Source: Rhytidiadelphus loreus
Lineage: Eukaryota > Streptophyta > Bryopsida > Hypnales > Hylocomiaceae
Direction: 5' to 3'
Length of the DNA: 64,000 nt
Assembly: GCA_947034895.1 (NCBI GenBank)
Contig: OX344765.1
Span: 22,945,001-23,009,000, forward strand
The notes below the pieces were generated by a model. It worked only from the letters and a program-made list of their open reading frames with translations. It did no database searches and was not told where the DNA came from. Shown here piece after piece: positions 1 through 13,640 of the stretch (positions are counted from its first letter, which is position 1; every line of letters begins with the position of its first letter). A program made the position numbers and the translations under genes.

Positions 1-224
1 TGAAACCGTAGGCCATAAATGATGTTTCACTTTCAACATTGTGATGTCACCTCACATTGTTGCCTAATCTCATACAAACATTCATGACATTGCATTGTAG
101 ACGAAGATTTAGTAATCAGAAAATAAACACTCAACATTGCACAATGTTGAAATTTTTTTAGCTTACTTGCTGTTGATGTGGTCTTTTTAAGTGTGATGGT
201 TGACCATGTACTCAAAAATAGCTA

Positions 225-532
225 CATTAGAAGGGATTCAACCCCTGTGGAGCCGGTGGAGGGTTGTGGGTTCCCCTACATTTTCAAATTGTAGGAATGC
301 AAAGGCACTGCAACAGTTTGACGTGGCCGAACTTCTGCCACATCAAACAATAAATAAAAATTTAATGAATTTATTTTTCATTTATTTTTTCCATTTTAAG
401 AAATTAATTTAATTTAATTCTTTTTTTCAAATTTTTGACAGCGCACTATTCTCACATTGCATTAGGAACAACAAGGGGAAGTGGGGAACATGCCTGAAAT
501 GGCCCTCCCCTTGCTCCAAATCCCCTTTAATG
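225..532. repeat. MITE-like inverted-repeat element, family R1, copy 1
   Basis: The left end reads CATTAGAAGGGATTCAA and the reverse complement of the right end reads CATTAAAGGGGATTTGGA, giving imperfect terminal inverted repeats. Subterminal blocks shared with the copies near 1476, 29616 and 33451 are GTGGGTTCCC, GACGTGGCC...GCCACATCA and GGAACATGCCTGAAATGG. It has no coding capacity. The target duplication is not clear, so the superfamily is not assigned. Confidence 0.6.
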
Positions 533-1475
533 CATTTGCAATCTTCTCATTTCGCAACTAAGATTCCTTACATTACAACAAACACCATGATATTCCTATT
601 ATGAAATTTTGGCATGAACAAAATGTGAGGCACAAAGTTTGCGAAGACATATGAACATTTCATGCATTATTGGTATTGCACACAAAAGTTAACGCCACAC
701 AATAGTCTTACAAGGAAGACATCATTAGAGAATAAGCAACAAGCTGACGATATGGACATTCGTGAAGGTGGTCCTAAAATCGATATATGACTGAGAATGA
801 ATGGAGTGAGGATAAAGTGGGAGCACATTAAAATCTGTCAAATATTGCTTTAAGGTTGAAATAAAGATGGTAAAAATATAGTGACAAGTGGACATTCATG
901 TATTTATACTGAAAGTTGGCAAGCCAACTACTTTATTATGAAGAATGCAAAATTTGTGAAATTAAATTGATACAAAAATGGTTTAGACTTAAAAATGAAA
1001 GAAAACATTTAGGACTATACACCATCTGTCCATTTAATGCTAAAAAAGAATATGATCAACTAATGAAATTTCATTAGTCTACATTGAGTTTATAGAATCT
1101 AGGGGCCACATGACAAGGTAGCTATTGTGCCCTTTTCAACCTTGTTAGAATCCTAAGCATTCAATAACTTGAAACGTTAAAATTGCTTGCAAATGAATTT
1201 CAACTTTTGAACATGCAAACAATGCAATAAAAAAGATGACAAACAATCCATAATCCACATATTACTAATTCTCTATATATGTAGTCTTATTATCACAGTC
1301 TTTCTCCTTTAGAGCGAAGCCAAGTGGTTAGAATGCACTTCAAAGTTCAAATTTTAATTTCTCATAACAATTGGTGTATATTAGATCACAATAGAACATT
1401 AGTCTTTCCTTTTGTAATGCCTCGAGGGTTCATAGTTTTGTTGAAAATATGGTCTCTTTATGAAAGAATCTTTTA
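533..1475. other. AT-rich intergenic DNA, nothing recognised
   Basis: I see no open frame with protein-like composition, no RNA gene and no repeat ends in this stretch. Confidence 0.5.
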
Positions 1476-1727
1476 CATTAGGAGAAATTCAACTCCTTTA
1501 GAAAAGGATGAGTTTCTAGACTGTGGGAACTCAGCTACATGTGTAGTCTAGCATGGCTGAAGTTGGGCCACATCAGATAATAATATTTAATTATTTTTAA
1601 AAATTAATATGTTTATTTAAAAAAATATTCATTTTTATTATTTAATATTTTGACTGTATACCCTTCGTTCATAGCAAAGGGAACATGCCTGAAATGGTCT
1701 TCCCTTTGTCTCAAAGCTCTTTTAATG
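1476..1727. repeat. MITE-like inverted-repeat element, family R1, copy 2
   Basis: The left end is CATTAGGAGAAATTCAAC and the right end, reverse complemented, is CATTAAAAGAGCTTTGAG. It shares with copy 1 the blocks GGCCACATCAGATAATA, TTTTGACTGTA and GGGAACATGCCTGAAATGG. It is non-coding. A 75-codon open frame across its left edge has no protein-like features. Confidence 0.55.
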
Positions 1728-2736
1728 CAATTGGTGTTGATTTATGTCTTTTGGTGTGAATGTGTGATCAAAAGCAATTTAGAACATATTGAATTAGAAT
1801 TTCAAGTGAACACCTAATGCAAGCAAATGGTTACAATATATTGAGTCTCAAATGTTGCCGAGAATGTTGCTCAATATTTTTCTAAAATAATTGAAAATAT
1901 TGCAATTGACAAGGTTCAATAGGTTTTTTAGAATATTCCTTGGGCCTGGAGATGAGTTCCTACTAATGTTAATAGGGTTGTAGAAAGTACATAGTGCAAA
2001 AGAAGCAAAGGTGCAAACTTATTGGGTATAGTGTCTATTGCTTGTTCTTGAAGACATAAAAATAAGACCACATTCTAAGTTGCATTGTTAAATCTACAAA
2101 GACAATGGAGGATTCTAGCACAAACTTTGACGGAAGTAGGGGGAATGATACTGTGATAGCAATGACAACAATGAGTACAAGAAGCCCTATAGTTGATGGT
2201 TCAACCAAGAAGACTTTGTTGAATTTGTGAACATCAAGGAAGAGGAGTTCAAAGATAACAATGACAAATCCAAATCCTTTGATTGGTCAAAAATAGAAGA
2301 AAATGCAGTTGAACAAGAGATACTACACCAGTTTCAAAAAGGGCAATAAAGATAGGAAATCAACAAAATAAAGTGACCATTTAGAGCTTAATCTAGTGGA
2401 GCAGAGCCACCAAGTCCTTCAACAATCAAAATATCCAATGCTTCAACATATTCTTCAACGACAACAACAAAGAACATACTCCAATACAAACAACATTCCA
2501 AGCAATGCTAACATGTACAAAAACAAAAGAACAAGCGTGAGCTTTCTCAATTTGAAAACCATACTTGAGCTTCAAAAGCAACACGAGGAGAATTCATATG
2601 TAAACCAAAGTAAAGACATTGAGCATTCACATCACAACATAGTTGTTGTTAAGATAAATCAACCACCTTTTTCCTACAAATTCTAATATCAATTTGAAGA
2701 AACGAAAAATGGCAATTGAATACAAGAGCAATCAGA
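1728..2736. other. intergenic DNA with possible decayed coding traces
   Basis: Around 2100-2690 base composition is less skewed, and a Gln/Asn/His-rich open frame of about 96 codons occurs (2396-2686). It matches no family I recognise and has no support as a gene. It may be an eroded transposon open frame. Confidence 0.3.
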
Positions 2737-2746
2737 TGAGGCTTCC

Positions 2747-3328
2747 CAGGGAGATCACTTAGAGTGTCTATTGGAAACTACGTGCGTTAAGATTTTTGAC
2801 CCCCTATTTTATGTCCTAAAATTTAAATAAAAAGAAAAGAAAAGAATATGAGCAAATTCCTCTACTTTGAAAGTTTATGTTGTGAATTATTGGTATTTTT
2901 ATTTGTTAATTATAATTAGTTACAAATTTTTGAAGAAAAAAGATACGCTGTAGAGCTGAAAATAACTTTCACACCCCTATTTTATATAAGAAAAAATTGT
3001 CTAAAAAATGAACAAAAAATTGCTAAAAATAATTCTCTATTGAAAATTAATCATCCTTGAATAATGATGCAATGGTCATCTAAATATATTCTCTATAAAT
3101 ATTTGAGTTGAAAAACATGCCATTTCAATTCATTTTTCAACCTCTTCTACAAATCATTTCATAAGTTATTTGAGTTGGGAATTTTCGGCAATGGAAACCT
3201 ATAGTCATTGTTAAACTAAGTTCAAAATTATAGGTTGAAATTATAGTTTATCAAAAAGTATATAGGGATTCAAAAAATCACGTTAACACACGTAGTATAT
3301 TATAAATATACTAAGTGATCTCCCCGGG
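2747..3328. mobile_element. non-autonomous TIR element with ~10-bp TSD
   Basis: The ends are inverted copies built on GGGAGATCACTTAG (left CAGGGAGATCACTTAG; right, reverse complemented, CCCGGGGAGATCACTTAG). Homology extends inward through TACGTG[C/T]GTTAA. Direct flanks are TGAGGCTTCC (2737-2746) and TGAGGCTTTC (3329-3338), matching at 9 of 10 positions. A 9-10 bp duplication fits Mutator-like elements, though the terminal bases are not diagnostic. There is no transposase, so it must have been moved in trans. Confidence 0.65.
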
Positions 3329-3338
3329 TGAGGCTTTC

Positions 3339-6284
3339 AAGAATTTTGATGATGGAATCTCTATTAAAACATGAACAAGGAATAATAGTATTCCTTGTAC
3401 TACTTAAAAAGAATATGTCTATTGAATAATAATCGTAAAGAAAAGGGGGAAGAAAATAATCTTAAAAGATGCATGAAGAAGAGAGAGCTTTATTGAATTA
3501 CTTACTTGAAATGTAAAATAGAGGTTATCCACTATATATGGGCCAAAGTGTATGAATTTATTCAAACTAAAGTGACACCATTTACGGATGGTGTTCTTGG
3601 ACTAAGATGAGTTAGGTACTTCCTCAATGGAATCCAAAGTTGTCTTTCAAATAGTCATTAGCATTTAGAGCAAAACAAAGCAAAAGCTTTATGTTTAAAG
3701 AACATACAATTTTTCTACCAAAGTTTGTCAAATCTATAAGAAAAATATGCATATGGACCACACCAAATATAGATTATAATGAATCTAGTGCTTAAAATAA
3801 AAACAATGGAGGTAATTATGTTGTAATAAAGAGAGGGATTTGGAAATTAAAAAAGTAGTTCCCAGTAAAAGGGAATGGCTCTTTGTATTAACATGCATCA
3901 ATATTGGCTAATGAAGAAAAACTCCCTAACTTCTTCATCTTTAAAGATAAAAGAAAGAAATACAACTACCTATGCAAAACCGGACAAAAAGATGCAACCG
4001 TGTCCATGCAATCGAAAGCTTGAATGACACACTTCATATTAAAAAATGAATCAAACATTTCATCATGAATATTAAAAATAAATATAACATCTCTCCTACT
4101 AATAGACACCTCTTCATCTTAAATGGTCACACTCCTCATGTGACATTAAAAGTAGTATAGATTGGTATGCTAAGTGATTTAAACCTCTTAACTTTCTCAA
4201 GTCACACTTCTCATGTACTACAACAATTAGATGCGACTTGATTTAAGGTTACCTTAAAAGCCAATAGAGATAAGTGACCCCTGAACCATGTGGTAAAGAC
4301 ACTAGCTAAAAGCCTTTGCAACTTGAATTTTTTATGAACTAAAGAGAGACCTCATTAAAAAGAATATTACAAAAGAATTCAAGACAACATGTATTTATCT
4401 ACTTAAATGACTAAATACTAGAGCCATAGATGACAAATTTGAACAAAGTCTAATTTTTCAAAGAAATGATAAAGCAAGATACTAGAGTGCACAAAAGACA
4501 TTCATTGATGTTGGCTACCATAAAGTTCACAGTGGAGACTTAAAAGAATAGAAAATTCAAGAGATCCAAAATGAAGACACTTCTTTGCTACATGAATGCA
4601 ACCAGTATTATGTGGAAGTTGAAAAAGGAAGTAAAGGAATGAGTGAAGAAAAAAGTGAAGAAAACCTTGGTGTTGAGGGGGGGGGAAATCTTTATGAAGG
4701 AAATTTCTTTGAGTTGTCAAGGACAAAGTTGCTCAAAATGAAGAAAACATCAAAAAACATTGAGCACTTCATAGATTATTCCAAATCTATTTTGATGATT
4801 AAGATGAATACCTGCAATTTTTGGAACAGATTGCAAAATGAAAGGAATAAGCTATACAAAAGGAGAGAAGAAGGTTAGAGATGGAAGCCAACAAATTCAA
4901 GAAAGCAAAGGAGGAAAAAGACAAATAGGATGTAAAGTTGGCAAAACAATCTCTGATGAAGTTTAAGAGGTAATATAAAGAAGTGTGGTTAGCTATAAGT
5001 ATTGCAACCTATGGTACAAACTACATGCACTTATAAAAAAAATTGCATAAGGAGACCACTAAAATCACCTTATTGTAAATTCTCTCTATCTACATGCAAC
5101 TATGCAAGGAGAATGAGAGGAGAGCAATAGTACAAAGGTGTGCTAAAAAAAGAAGAGACTTAGATACAAGTTTTATACTTCTTCCATTAGAGATTCTCAA
5201 GCCTTGAGAACAATATGTTGCTTACTATAGCAATCCATTCATGGGCTGAAGGTAACTTTTTAGCTCTCATTTCTATGTTAGTCTTATATAAACATCATTT
5301 CTCACCTTTTGAATAACTGAAATGAGAATTTTCCTTGATTTTGTTTACAAAAACATCATAAGTGCAAGCACTACAAGTGAATTCATTAACAAGTATATAT
5401 GTACAAGTCATTAGTGCCTCACTTCTATTTATCTTGTACTACATAACTCTTCTAGCTATGTCCTTCACTCTTCAGCAAATTTCAATGAGTAGTATCTAAC
5501 ATGCAATTCCTACAACAATAGTGGTCTCCAACTATGTAGATTAGTAGCCTCACAAGATCACTTGTTTACGTTAAAATTGTACATGTGGGTTTGAGCTACA
5601 TTCAATTCATCTACAACACTATGAATGAGGCTATGACTAGACGCTAATTACCTTCTCTATTTAAACTTTACTTGAATTGCAACTTATAAAAACCACATAC
5701 GTCAACGTTTACATGGTTGTCAGTGAAACTTTCTAATTGTTTCAAAATTATTCTCACTCCATTATAGTAGCTAGCGCAAGAGCTTTGTCTTTTGTAAGAT
5801 ATAATCGTCAATATAACACATTCATCTAAGGAAGAAGCATTTAGCAAAATGGAATCCAAATGCTTGAACTTGTAAACGACCTATTAAAATATAGCGTAAA
5901 GCTCTTTAGAGTTTCAAAAGCAAAACCAAAGTGGAACCTTGGACCATTAACTCTATTTCAATATTGAATAGAAAGCAAATAGTCAAAAGAACTACAAAGC
6001 TCTATTCTAAACTTGAATTTAGGATTACTTCAATGATAGTCAATCATACTCATTAGAATTAGAAACAAAGGCAAACTTTCTTAGCAATGTGACATGTAGT
6101 AGTTAGATAGTTCTCTACATATGCTATTATTTATAGAAAATGTGACTTATTAGAGAATTTCATAGTTTTCAAAATAAACAAACTAAAACAAGAAAGCTAG
6201 ATTCCCTTAACATCATAAAAAGTCAACCATTATTTCAAACCTGAATAAACATTTCAAGTATCTTTCACCTACCAATATAAAAAT
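3339..6284. other. AT-rich intergenic DNA, no supported gene
   Basis: A Lys/Glu-rich open frame at 4585-4878 appears to continue in another frame to about 5000 with coiled-coil-like composition. This could be a decayed transposon protein, but no family motif is visible. The rest shows no structure I can support. Confidence 0.3.
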
Positions 6285-6345
6285 AACAATATGTTGTTAC
6301 TAATGTAGATATCTTTTATATCTACATTAATAACAACATATTGTT
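6285..6345. repeat. short near-perfect hairpin
   Basis: Two 28-nt arms (6285-6312 and 6318-6345) are reverse complements with one mismatch around a 5-nt loop. The core of the arm is ACTAATGTAGATAT. It lies in AT-rich DNA with no gene nearby, so a miniature foldback element is more likely than a microRNA precursor. Confidence 0.6.
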
Positions 6346-8613
6346 GAATCGTTGGATGTTGGCATATAGTGGACTTTGCAACCTCTTAAATTTCAAACCT
6401 GCAAATACACAACTGCCAAACTTAGAAAACCATGAGTTGGTTGAAAAGAAGTATCAAGTATCAGTGCAATATCACATAATATATCATGCAATGGATTCAA
6501 AGAAGAAAAACATTACGATACATAATCTAGACCTATCTCACTAAGACAACCAAGGTGATTGTGTATTGAGTTTTAGATACTAATTCTCACGACAAGATAT
6601 AGAGACAATTAATCAATTACAAGATGAGCATATATCAAACCAAACAAGTCTTGTTAAATTTGAAGAGGCTAGTTGTGACAATATTAAAAAGAAAGTGTTC
6701 CTTTATTTTCTCTTAGTCTATTTTAAACTTGATCCAACTCTTCAACTTTTTGAATGTAGTATCTAAAATCTTGAAAACCAAAGGTTCATCACCTTCTTCC
6801 TCCCTTTGTATAGAGGGTTTATGCATATAAATTGATAATTGAAGTGATAGAGCATTGTCTCCTAATCAAAATTTTAGACATTAAGGCATGCTAAAACTTT
6901 CTCTATCTAAAGTATGCAAACCACTTGCATGTGCTTAAGAGCCACAAAAGCAGTGCCTTCTTTTACATCTCAATGATGACATTTCACCAAAATGCTAATA
7001 AGTAAAGACCTTCATGGTTTCTAGCTTTGCAAGCTTCTTCTTGGCAAGAAGGATAATCTTCTTGGATATGTATTCTATGGAATTTTGTACATAAACAAGG
7101 AGACACAACATTAACACGTGATGACATGGCTAATGTATGAATGAATCAAGCAAAGTGTGTGTTGCTATAAAACATTCAATAAGCAAAATTTTAAAAAAAG
7201 GGAATATTACCTTCATAGGAGACTTGACCATGTGTATAATTATTGCATACTTAGTGATTCATGTGACCTAGTAACTATACCATTGCATTTCTCAACGCTA
7301 ATTGGTAGAAACACAAAGCAGGTGACCAAAACCAACTAGTTAAATAACTTGCCTAATAGTCCTAGACTAGGTGCAAAGAATAGTACAACGCAGTTGATTG
7401 GACAAAGCACATACGACTTTCTCCAAAATTATCACATTCTCGTTCATAGGCAATTGCCATAGCTTTCCTTGTATTTCCCACCTACCAATGTAGATCTTAC
7501 AGCCTTAGTGACTAGAGAACAATGATAAAAAAGAAAGATCTAAAGTTCTAATACAATAATAACACATCCATATACAATAGAAAATATCTTTAAGTATACA
7601 TAACTTCTATATCAGATAGTGTACACTTAACTGCAAATTATAAGCAAGGTCAATTAACTTCAAAATGGTGGGCATTACAATACACATGTTACCATTATGA
7701 AGCTTATAATCTAGATTTTATTTATTAGTAAGTCTATATCATTCATCAAAACAACCTCAATTCTAGAGTTGGCATTGGCAATACCTTACAAAGTTCCATA
7801 ATACTTAGAAAGTACTAAGGATACTTTGAGTTGACCTCTAGCTTGCCTTCGCTATTGTGGAATAAGTTCATGAAGAAGTACAAAAAAATGGATATTAAAA
7901 ACCAACAAAAACTCACAAACCTACAAAGACAATCCAAACAAGAATACCAATAATTGACCTAATTCACACAGTAGCCCAACATTCCAATGAATGTACATGC
8001 TACCTAATATTGTGGATTTTTTTCATGAGAATTGGGTAGTCCATTAGGGCATTGTGATGATCATCCTATTGAAGATATATTTTGATGTGCTTACTAACCA
8101 TGGACATTGAGGAAGTCGAAAGCCCCTGTACCATTTGCATGTCTATCCTCAAAAGAACACCACCTCTTTTGATTGAACAAAGTCTAGAAATGCACTCCTT
8201 TTCAATGAATTCATTCATTTTTTTCAAAGGCGATGTCAAAATTATCCACTAAAATGGTAACACTCACATTGAAATCCTTGAGCTGAAGAGGAGGTTTTCT
8301 TCTTGGAGGTTTTTTCAAGGCAAGAATATTTTTTGATGTTCACTTCAATGTAAAAATTTTGGCTACATTTTCAACATGATTTAGTTTCTTTCTTTCAAGT
8401 GTAGCAACTTGAAATTGTATAGTAGTGTTGGAAAATTATAAACCATGGTTAAATATTGCGGAATCTGCTTAATTTTTAGTGTCCACACCTTTCCCTTTGT
8501 GAATTGATGCTTTCATTTAATTATGATCAGTGTTCCCATCCAACGTGGTTGATTTTTCATAGACTCAAAGAAGAAAAAAAAAATTTGGTATTGTTGTTGC
8601 CGTTGGTACTACA
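6346..8613. other. AT-rich intergenic DNA, nothing recognised
   Basis: No convincing coding frame, RNA gene or repeat termini are visible on either strand. Confidence 0.4.
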
Positions 8614-8966
8614 CAGGGTTGTACACTACGACACTGTGACACCAAGACGTCACACGACATCTAATAGAGCCCTCGAGATGTCAAGTTGACCAAACGTCAA
8701 GTTGACTTTTAAAAAAATCCTCTTTTGTTTACGATATTAACATATTCAGGTCTCATTTCTATAAAGTCTCTCAATTTAATAAATACACATAACATTTTAA
8801 ATTCAGGTTCATAATTATAGTGACATTTCAAAGTTTTTTTGGCTGTGAAAATGGCCCTACTCGACAACATGTTTAGTAAACTCAACACTTAGTGACACGC
8901 GACATGCGACGTCAGATGTCATACACGACGCCAAAACTCAAAAATATGTCAAACAAGACAACCCTC
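8614..8966. mobile_element. hAT-type MITE with perfect 8-bp TSD
   Basis: GTACTACA is duplicated exactly at 8606-8613 and 8967-8974. The left end is CAGGGTTGTAC and the right end, reverse complemented, is GAGGGTTGTCTTG. An 8-bp duplication with CAGGG-type ends is the standard hAT signature. Subterminal DNA is GC-richer and full of short CGACA/GACGTC motifs, possibly transposase binding sites. It is too short to code. Its end resembles that of the 7 kb element starting at 48639. Confidence 0.75.
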
Positions 8967-8974
8967 GTACTACA

Positions 8975-10536
8975 TGAATGTTGAAGCCTAAGAAAAAAAC
9001 ATGATGTAGTTCTAATAGCAATCCAATGATAGAAAAAACATTCCAAAAATGAGCATATGACATCAATAAGTACCTAGAAAACAATAGGCATATCTACAAT
9101 ATGCATAGAAAAGAGCAAATATTGAACATGACAAAGTTATATTTAGTATTAAAACACATTGAAATCTACTCTAGCTTAGCATAAAATCTATGAGATAATA
9201 TAAAACTTTAATAAGATCAAACCATGAGTCCAACATGACAAACCGCAATACAATGTGGACTACAATGACTTGAATATATTCCAAATTGGAGGCCAGGATA
9301 ATCAATGGAACCACAAATTCAGTTAGTGTAAAACTATTGCAAAAGAATCTACAAAGGTTGGAATTCCTTAGGTTGGGTGAATCAGACTTCTTAACTGCAC
9401 AAAGATACCCTACATTTTACAAACCAATTTCTATAGCAAAAGAACAAACTCATGCACAACGTGTCTTGAATCGTGGACTTCGTAGGAAGAGACTCTACAA
9501 GGGAGGTGAGCCAATCTACAACACTTCAAAGAACCTCATCAAATTTATCAACTTTCTTCTACGGAGCGGAAGGGTCATCAATTTTTGTCTCCTCGTACTG
9601 TCGAGCACTACAACAGCCTAGTGACAAGCCTTCACTGTCAAGCACCTTGTAGAAATATGATAATTAATCCAAGTCATGCATTAAAAAAAAATTATGAGAA
9701 GAAATTCAATTAATGATGCCCAATTACTCACATTCCAATACATGCACCAAGCCAATCTCTCAATCCTTCAAACCTTAAATATCTCAATATTTCAATCTCA
9801 ACTCATAGTTATGTTGCATCATAGTTCACAATCTCACATCTCGTATTAATTTCTCACAAAACGAAACAAGGTGTGGTTTGCAATGTTGTGTAGGGGCAAT
9901 GGAGGTTGATACCAAGCACAATTAATATAAAACAACAAACTCTGCAAACAAACCCAAGCAGAACCACAATACAAACCGAAAGGTGACTCAAAGTACCAAA
10001 CTCTAACAAGGCACCGAATGGATGGTATTGATCTTCCACCAAAGAAGGATCAATGGCTCCCAATTTTGTAAAACTCGGTGCCTCATCAACAACACTCCAA
10101 GGTTCAGAATGCAATAGAGATTGACATTGAATCTTCTTTTGCTCTACTTTTATATAGAAAACATTTGAACGGTCACTTTGTAGATCAATAGTGCTAATGT
10201 ACACTGACAATTTTTTCCAAAAATTATGATTGATGGCATGGGATGGGGGCTTGATTTTTTTCAACTTATATCAATGGTGTTGGATTTCTAGAACTTATCA
10301 TAAATACAGGGGCCATGCACACATAGGTGTGTTGCATCTCTTGGACGCATAGTTAGAATGATTGGAAAGAAAAGATAGAACAATAAGTAAAGTGGAATGG
10401 ACAACACAAACAATCACATAGCCAAGATTTTAAAATCAAAATAAAAAATATAGGTTTCAATTAAAAACACAAGATCCAAATATTAAAATTTCATTAAGTC
10501 TAGCAAAGAATCTTGAGAATGTGATGAAGATGGTTC
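8975..10536. other. intergenic DNA with two unexplained open frames
   Basis: A plus frame near 9286-9621 (about 111 codons, TTG at its first position) and a minus frame at 9854-10264 (136 codons) are longer than most here. Neither shows a recognisable domain, a good start context or a neighbour supporting it. I regard both as chance or decayed transposon sequence. Confidence 0.3.
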
Positions 10537-10540
10537 TTAA

Positions 10541-11082
10541 CTCCTACAAGACCAAGGCACATTTTAGGCATAAATTGCCTAAAATTGCTAGATTTTAGGA
10601 GAATGCAAAAAAAATGATAAATTTAGAGAAAAAAAATCAATTGTGCAAAATTTTTATTGGTTTACTATGGGAATGTGTGGAAAACTTCTTAGAAACTTTA
10701 ATAGTGTGCAAAGTTAATAGAAAAAGTTTTTTTCAACCTAACCAAATAAGGTCACCAAACTTTAACTGCTCCTAGAGTGAAATTTTTGCACTATATATGG
10801 ATTTTTTTTATAGATGCATTTTATATCTTATTATCAACATACTTGCCAAATTTTAGAGCTATGGGAAGAATTTTGCACATGCTACCTACCTTGTCCCAAA
10901 ACTTCAAGCAACAACTTTTTTGATCCAAGTACCTAATTGGCAAAAGAATTATCTTCCTCTGAAGGGATTACATGTCCCCACCTTGTGTAAAAATCTCAAA
11001 AAGGTCACTTTAAAATTGATTCTATATTAAACCTATCCAAATTTCCAATTGGTTGTTCAACAAACACTTGGTTCCTTAGGGG
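10541..11082. mobile_element. TTAA-flanked MITE, piggyBac-like ends
   Basis: TTAA stands at 10537-10540 and 11083-11086. The left end is CTCCTACAAGACCAAGG and the right end, reverse complemented, is CCCCTAAGGAACCAAGTG. TTAA duplication with C-rich ends is the piggyBac signature. The same end motif recurs at 27966, 32533 and 34894. No coding capacity is present. Confidence 0.5.
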
Positions 11083-11086
11083 TTAA

Positions 11087-13640
11087 AAAAATATCATACC
11101 ACTTTTTTAACCTCTACTAGAAGCCCATTTGGGGCATTTTCTTTAATAAAGTTAGAAAATTTTATTTCTTAAAACTATTTTGAAGAGAGTATATGGCATG
11201 TTACTAGTTTTTGAGTACATTAATTTGTGCCTAATTTGACTAAGCAATTGTAGAATTATGAGGTGAAACATGTTTTCAATTTTAAGTCGGGTAGTAAAGA
11301 AAATATTCTTTTTGTAATTAATTTTTTTAATCCAACCTTCACCCTTAATAGATCAAATGTCCATTCAAGGGACAAAGGAAATTTAGGTAGGTGATCATGA
11401 ATTAAAAATGAACAGATGTTTCTAAAACTTTGACAAAAGATAAAGACATTCTCTCCCTTCATAGGAATGTCAAAAAAATCCAATTGGATGCCTGGATCAA
11501 AAGTTATATTGCCCCCCAAAATCTAGGCAATTTGGACAATTTAGGCATCTTTTGATAAATTTCTCATCTACTTTGAAATTTGGCATGTACCTAACTAGCA
11601 TGATACAAATATGCAATTTTCCAAAAAAGCTCCTACCACAAAAATCTCATTCTAAAAGGAGTAAAAAATCTACTACCCTACCAAGTAAGTTTGAAAAAAA
11701 CATTTTTGTCTAATTACAAACACTAATATCTTGAAATCTCAAAATTCTTTAAAAAAATTTGACATATTTTGAATGTTTGTCCCTAAGCTTTCACCATTTG
11801 GATTTTAAACTAAAGATTTCCTCGATGCACAAGAAATCATTATAAAATGACTAGTGTATTGCTAGTTTACAACTTTACTTGACTTCTTTGTATTGTAAGA
11901 TGATTTAGAGTAAGGTAACCCCCTTATTTGCTTTTGAAATTTTGCATGACTGTACATAACTTAACAAGATGTGATACTCAATGTTGTAGAGGTTCAAAAT
12001 TGTGTAATGCAAATTTTTATTCCAAGATGGCTTGAAGTTTGCTCACCTTATTTTGCAAGAATAAAAAGAAGTTTGTTATGTTAACTTCAAAGATTATAAT
12101 CTTTGAGTCCATGTGGTCAAATGGACTGAGTTTTTTCCACACTTTGTCATCATAGTCTACTACACTTTTTTACCCAAAAAAAAGGTTTTATTTTCAACTT
12201 TGTCCAATGTACTAAAAAATGGTTATTTTTTGACAATTTTTCTTGAAAAACACCCCTTAATCATTTGGGGGGTAAATTGTGTAGGAAATTTAAAAAAGAT
12301 TGTTTATTTGATGTGGTAAAGGTTTGATATTTGCTTACATACTCCAATTTTCCAAAGTTTGCAAGATTGTCTTCTAAATTTATAATTCTAAAACAACCCA
12401 CAATTTAGTAAACTAAGAGTTAGTTAATTTATAGATGTAGACTTGGTGAAGAGAATAATTGATAAAAATTTAGCATCAAATAAAGAATTAAAGAGCTATT
12501 TGTACCTATAGACATTTGTGGAAAATGTTTTGACTTATCAATGATTCAATATTTTTACCTTTTCATTTGATTCAATAAGTGGGTCCCATAATAATAACAC
12601 TAACTTGCACTAATTTAGAAATACTCTAAGTTGAGAGGCCCACTAATGAGGTAGTTTAATATTTTAATAAAATCAATGTGATATGGTCTATACTATTTTC
12701 ATACTATCTTATACAAAGTATAATGCAATTGTCATGCAATTGTCATCCAACTCTCTTGATTCTATCATCCATCTTTTGTCCAAATGTTAATTTATGATTA
12801 GAACACATACATTCCAAACTCATCCAATTAGTACAAAGAATCTCAAACTATTCAAATTCACACACTAATTGAATTAACTTTGAGTAATAAGGTAATCAAA
12901 CCTAATTTTGACACAATTCCTAATCCCTCTTCTTGCTGTTGTTGATGCAAAATTTATTTTTTCTTCACAAATGCACAAAGTGTGAAAGAAAGAAATACCC
13001 CCCAAAATAGTATGAATTTATTTTGAATTTTTGAAGTATATTGTCCAATAGTTTATAATTGCTACTAGGTCATCCCAAACCAACAAAAAGTACCAACCCA
13101 CAATAGTCACCTTATTTACCTATAATGGCCACAACATTGAGCCCCCAACAAGGCCAATTGGCCATAGTCATTGATAATTTTACACCCAAGAGGTACAAGA
13201 CCCTATTCCCACCTGTTGCATACCTCAAGTACTCAACAATGCCCAATTGCCCATGAGTTCATTTATTCAAAAGTGACACATATGGACTCCGAAGATAGCC
13301 ATAATGGGACCTTCCATAGATTCATAGACAATGTTCACGATATTTTTTGAGTTACACTAGTTATTTTCCTTCAATTACCATATTGAACCATTTTTTCAAA
13401 TACTAAATTTTTTCTTTCTTTCTTTCTATCTATCTTTTGCTCTAAATAGAAAATTTATAGACTTTTTTCACCAATTTTTTTCCAATGTTTCAAATTTGAA
13501 CCGATTTTTTTCCCAATTCCACTAGCTAACAATGAAGTAGCCGGCAATTCTCCCCCAACATTGCTCATAGAATGTCACAACTAGTAAAGAGGCAGGAATA
13601 GGGTCAGGTACAGTTTGTAGAATTTGCACCATTATTTCTT
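11087..13640. other. AT-rich intergenic DNA with a diverged repeat copy
   Basis: About 12960-13260 resembles the interior of the TA-flanked element at 38165-38708: shared order of TTTTTGAATTTTTGAAGT-like text, a CCCCAAA...AACCAACAAAAAG stretch and ATAGTCACCTTA. Its left end may be AAGGTAATCAAACC near 12889. The right end is not found. No gene is recognised. Confidence 0.35.

Noticed and set aside
6285..6345. microRNA precursor
   Set aside because: Arms are almost perfectly paired from end to end with a 5-nt loop and lie in repeat-rich DNA. A miniature foldback is simpler.
9286..10264. Two longer frames (111 codons plus strand, 136 codons minus strand) as genes
   Set aside because: No recognisable motif, one begins at TTG, no splice partners, and the surroundings are repeat-like.
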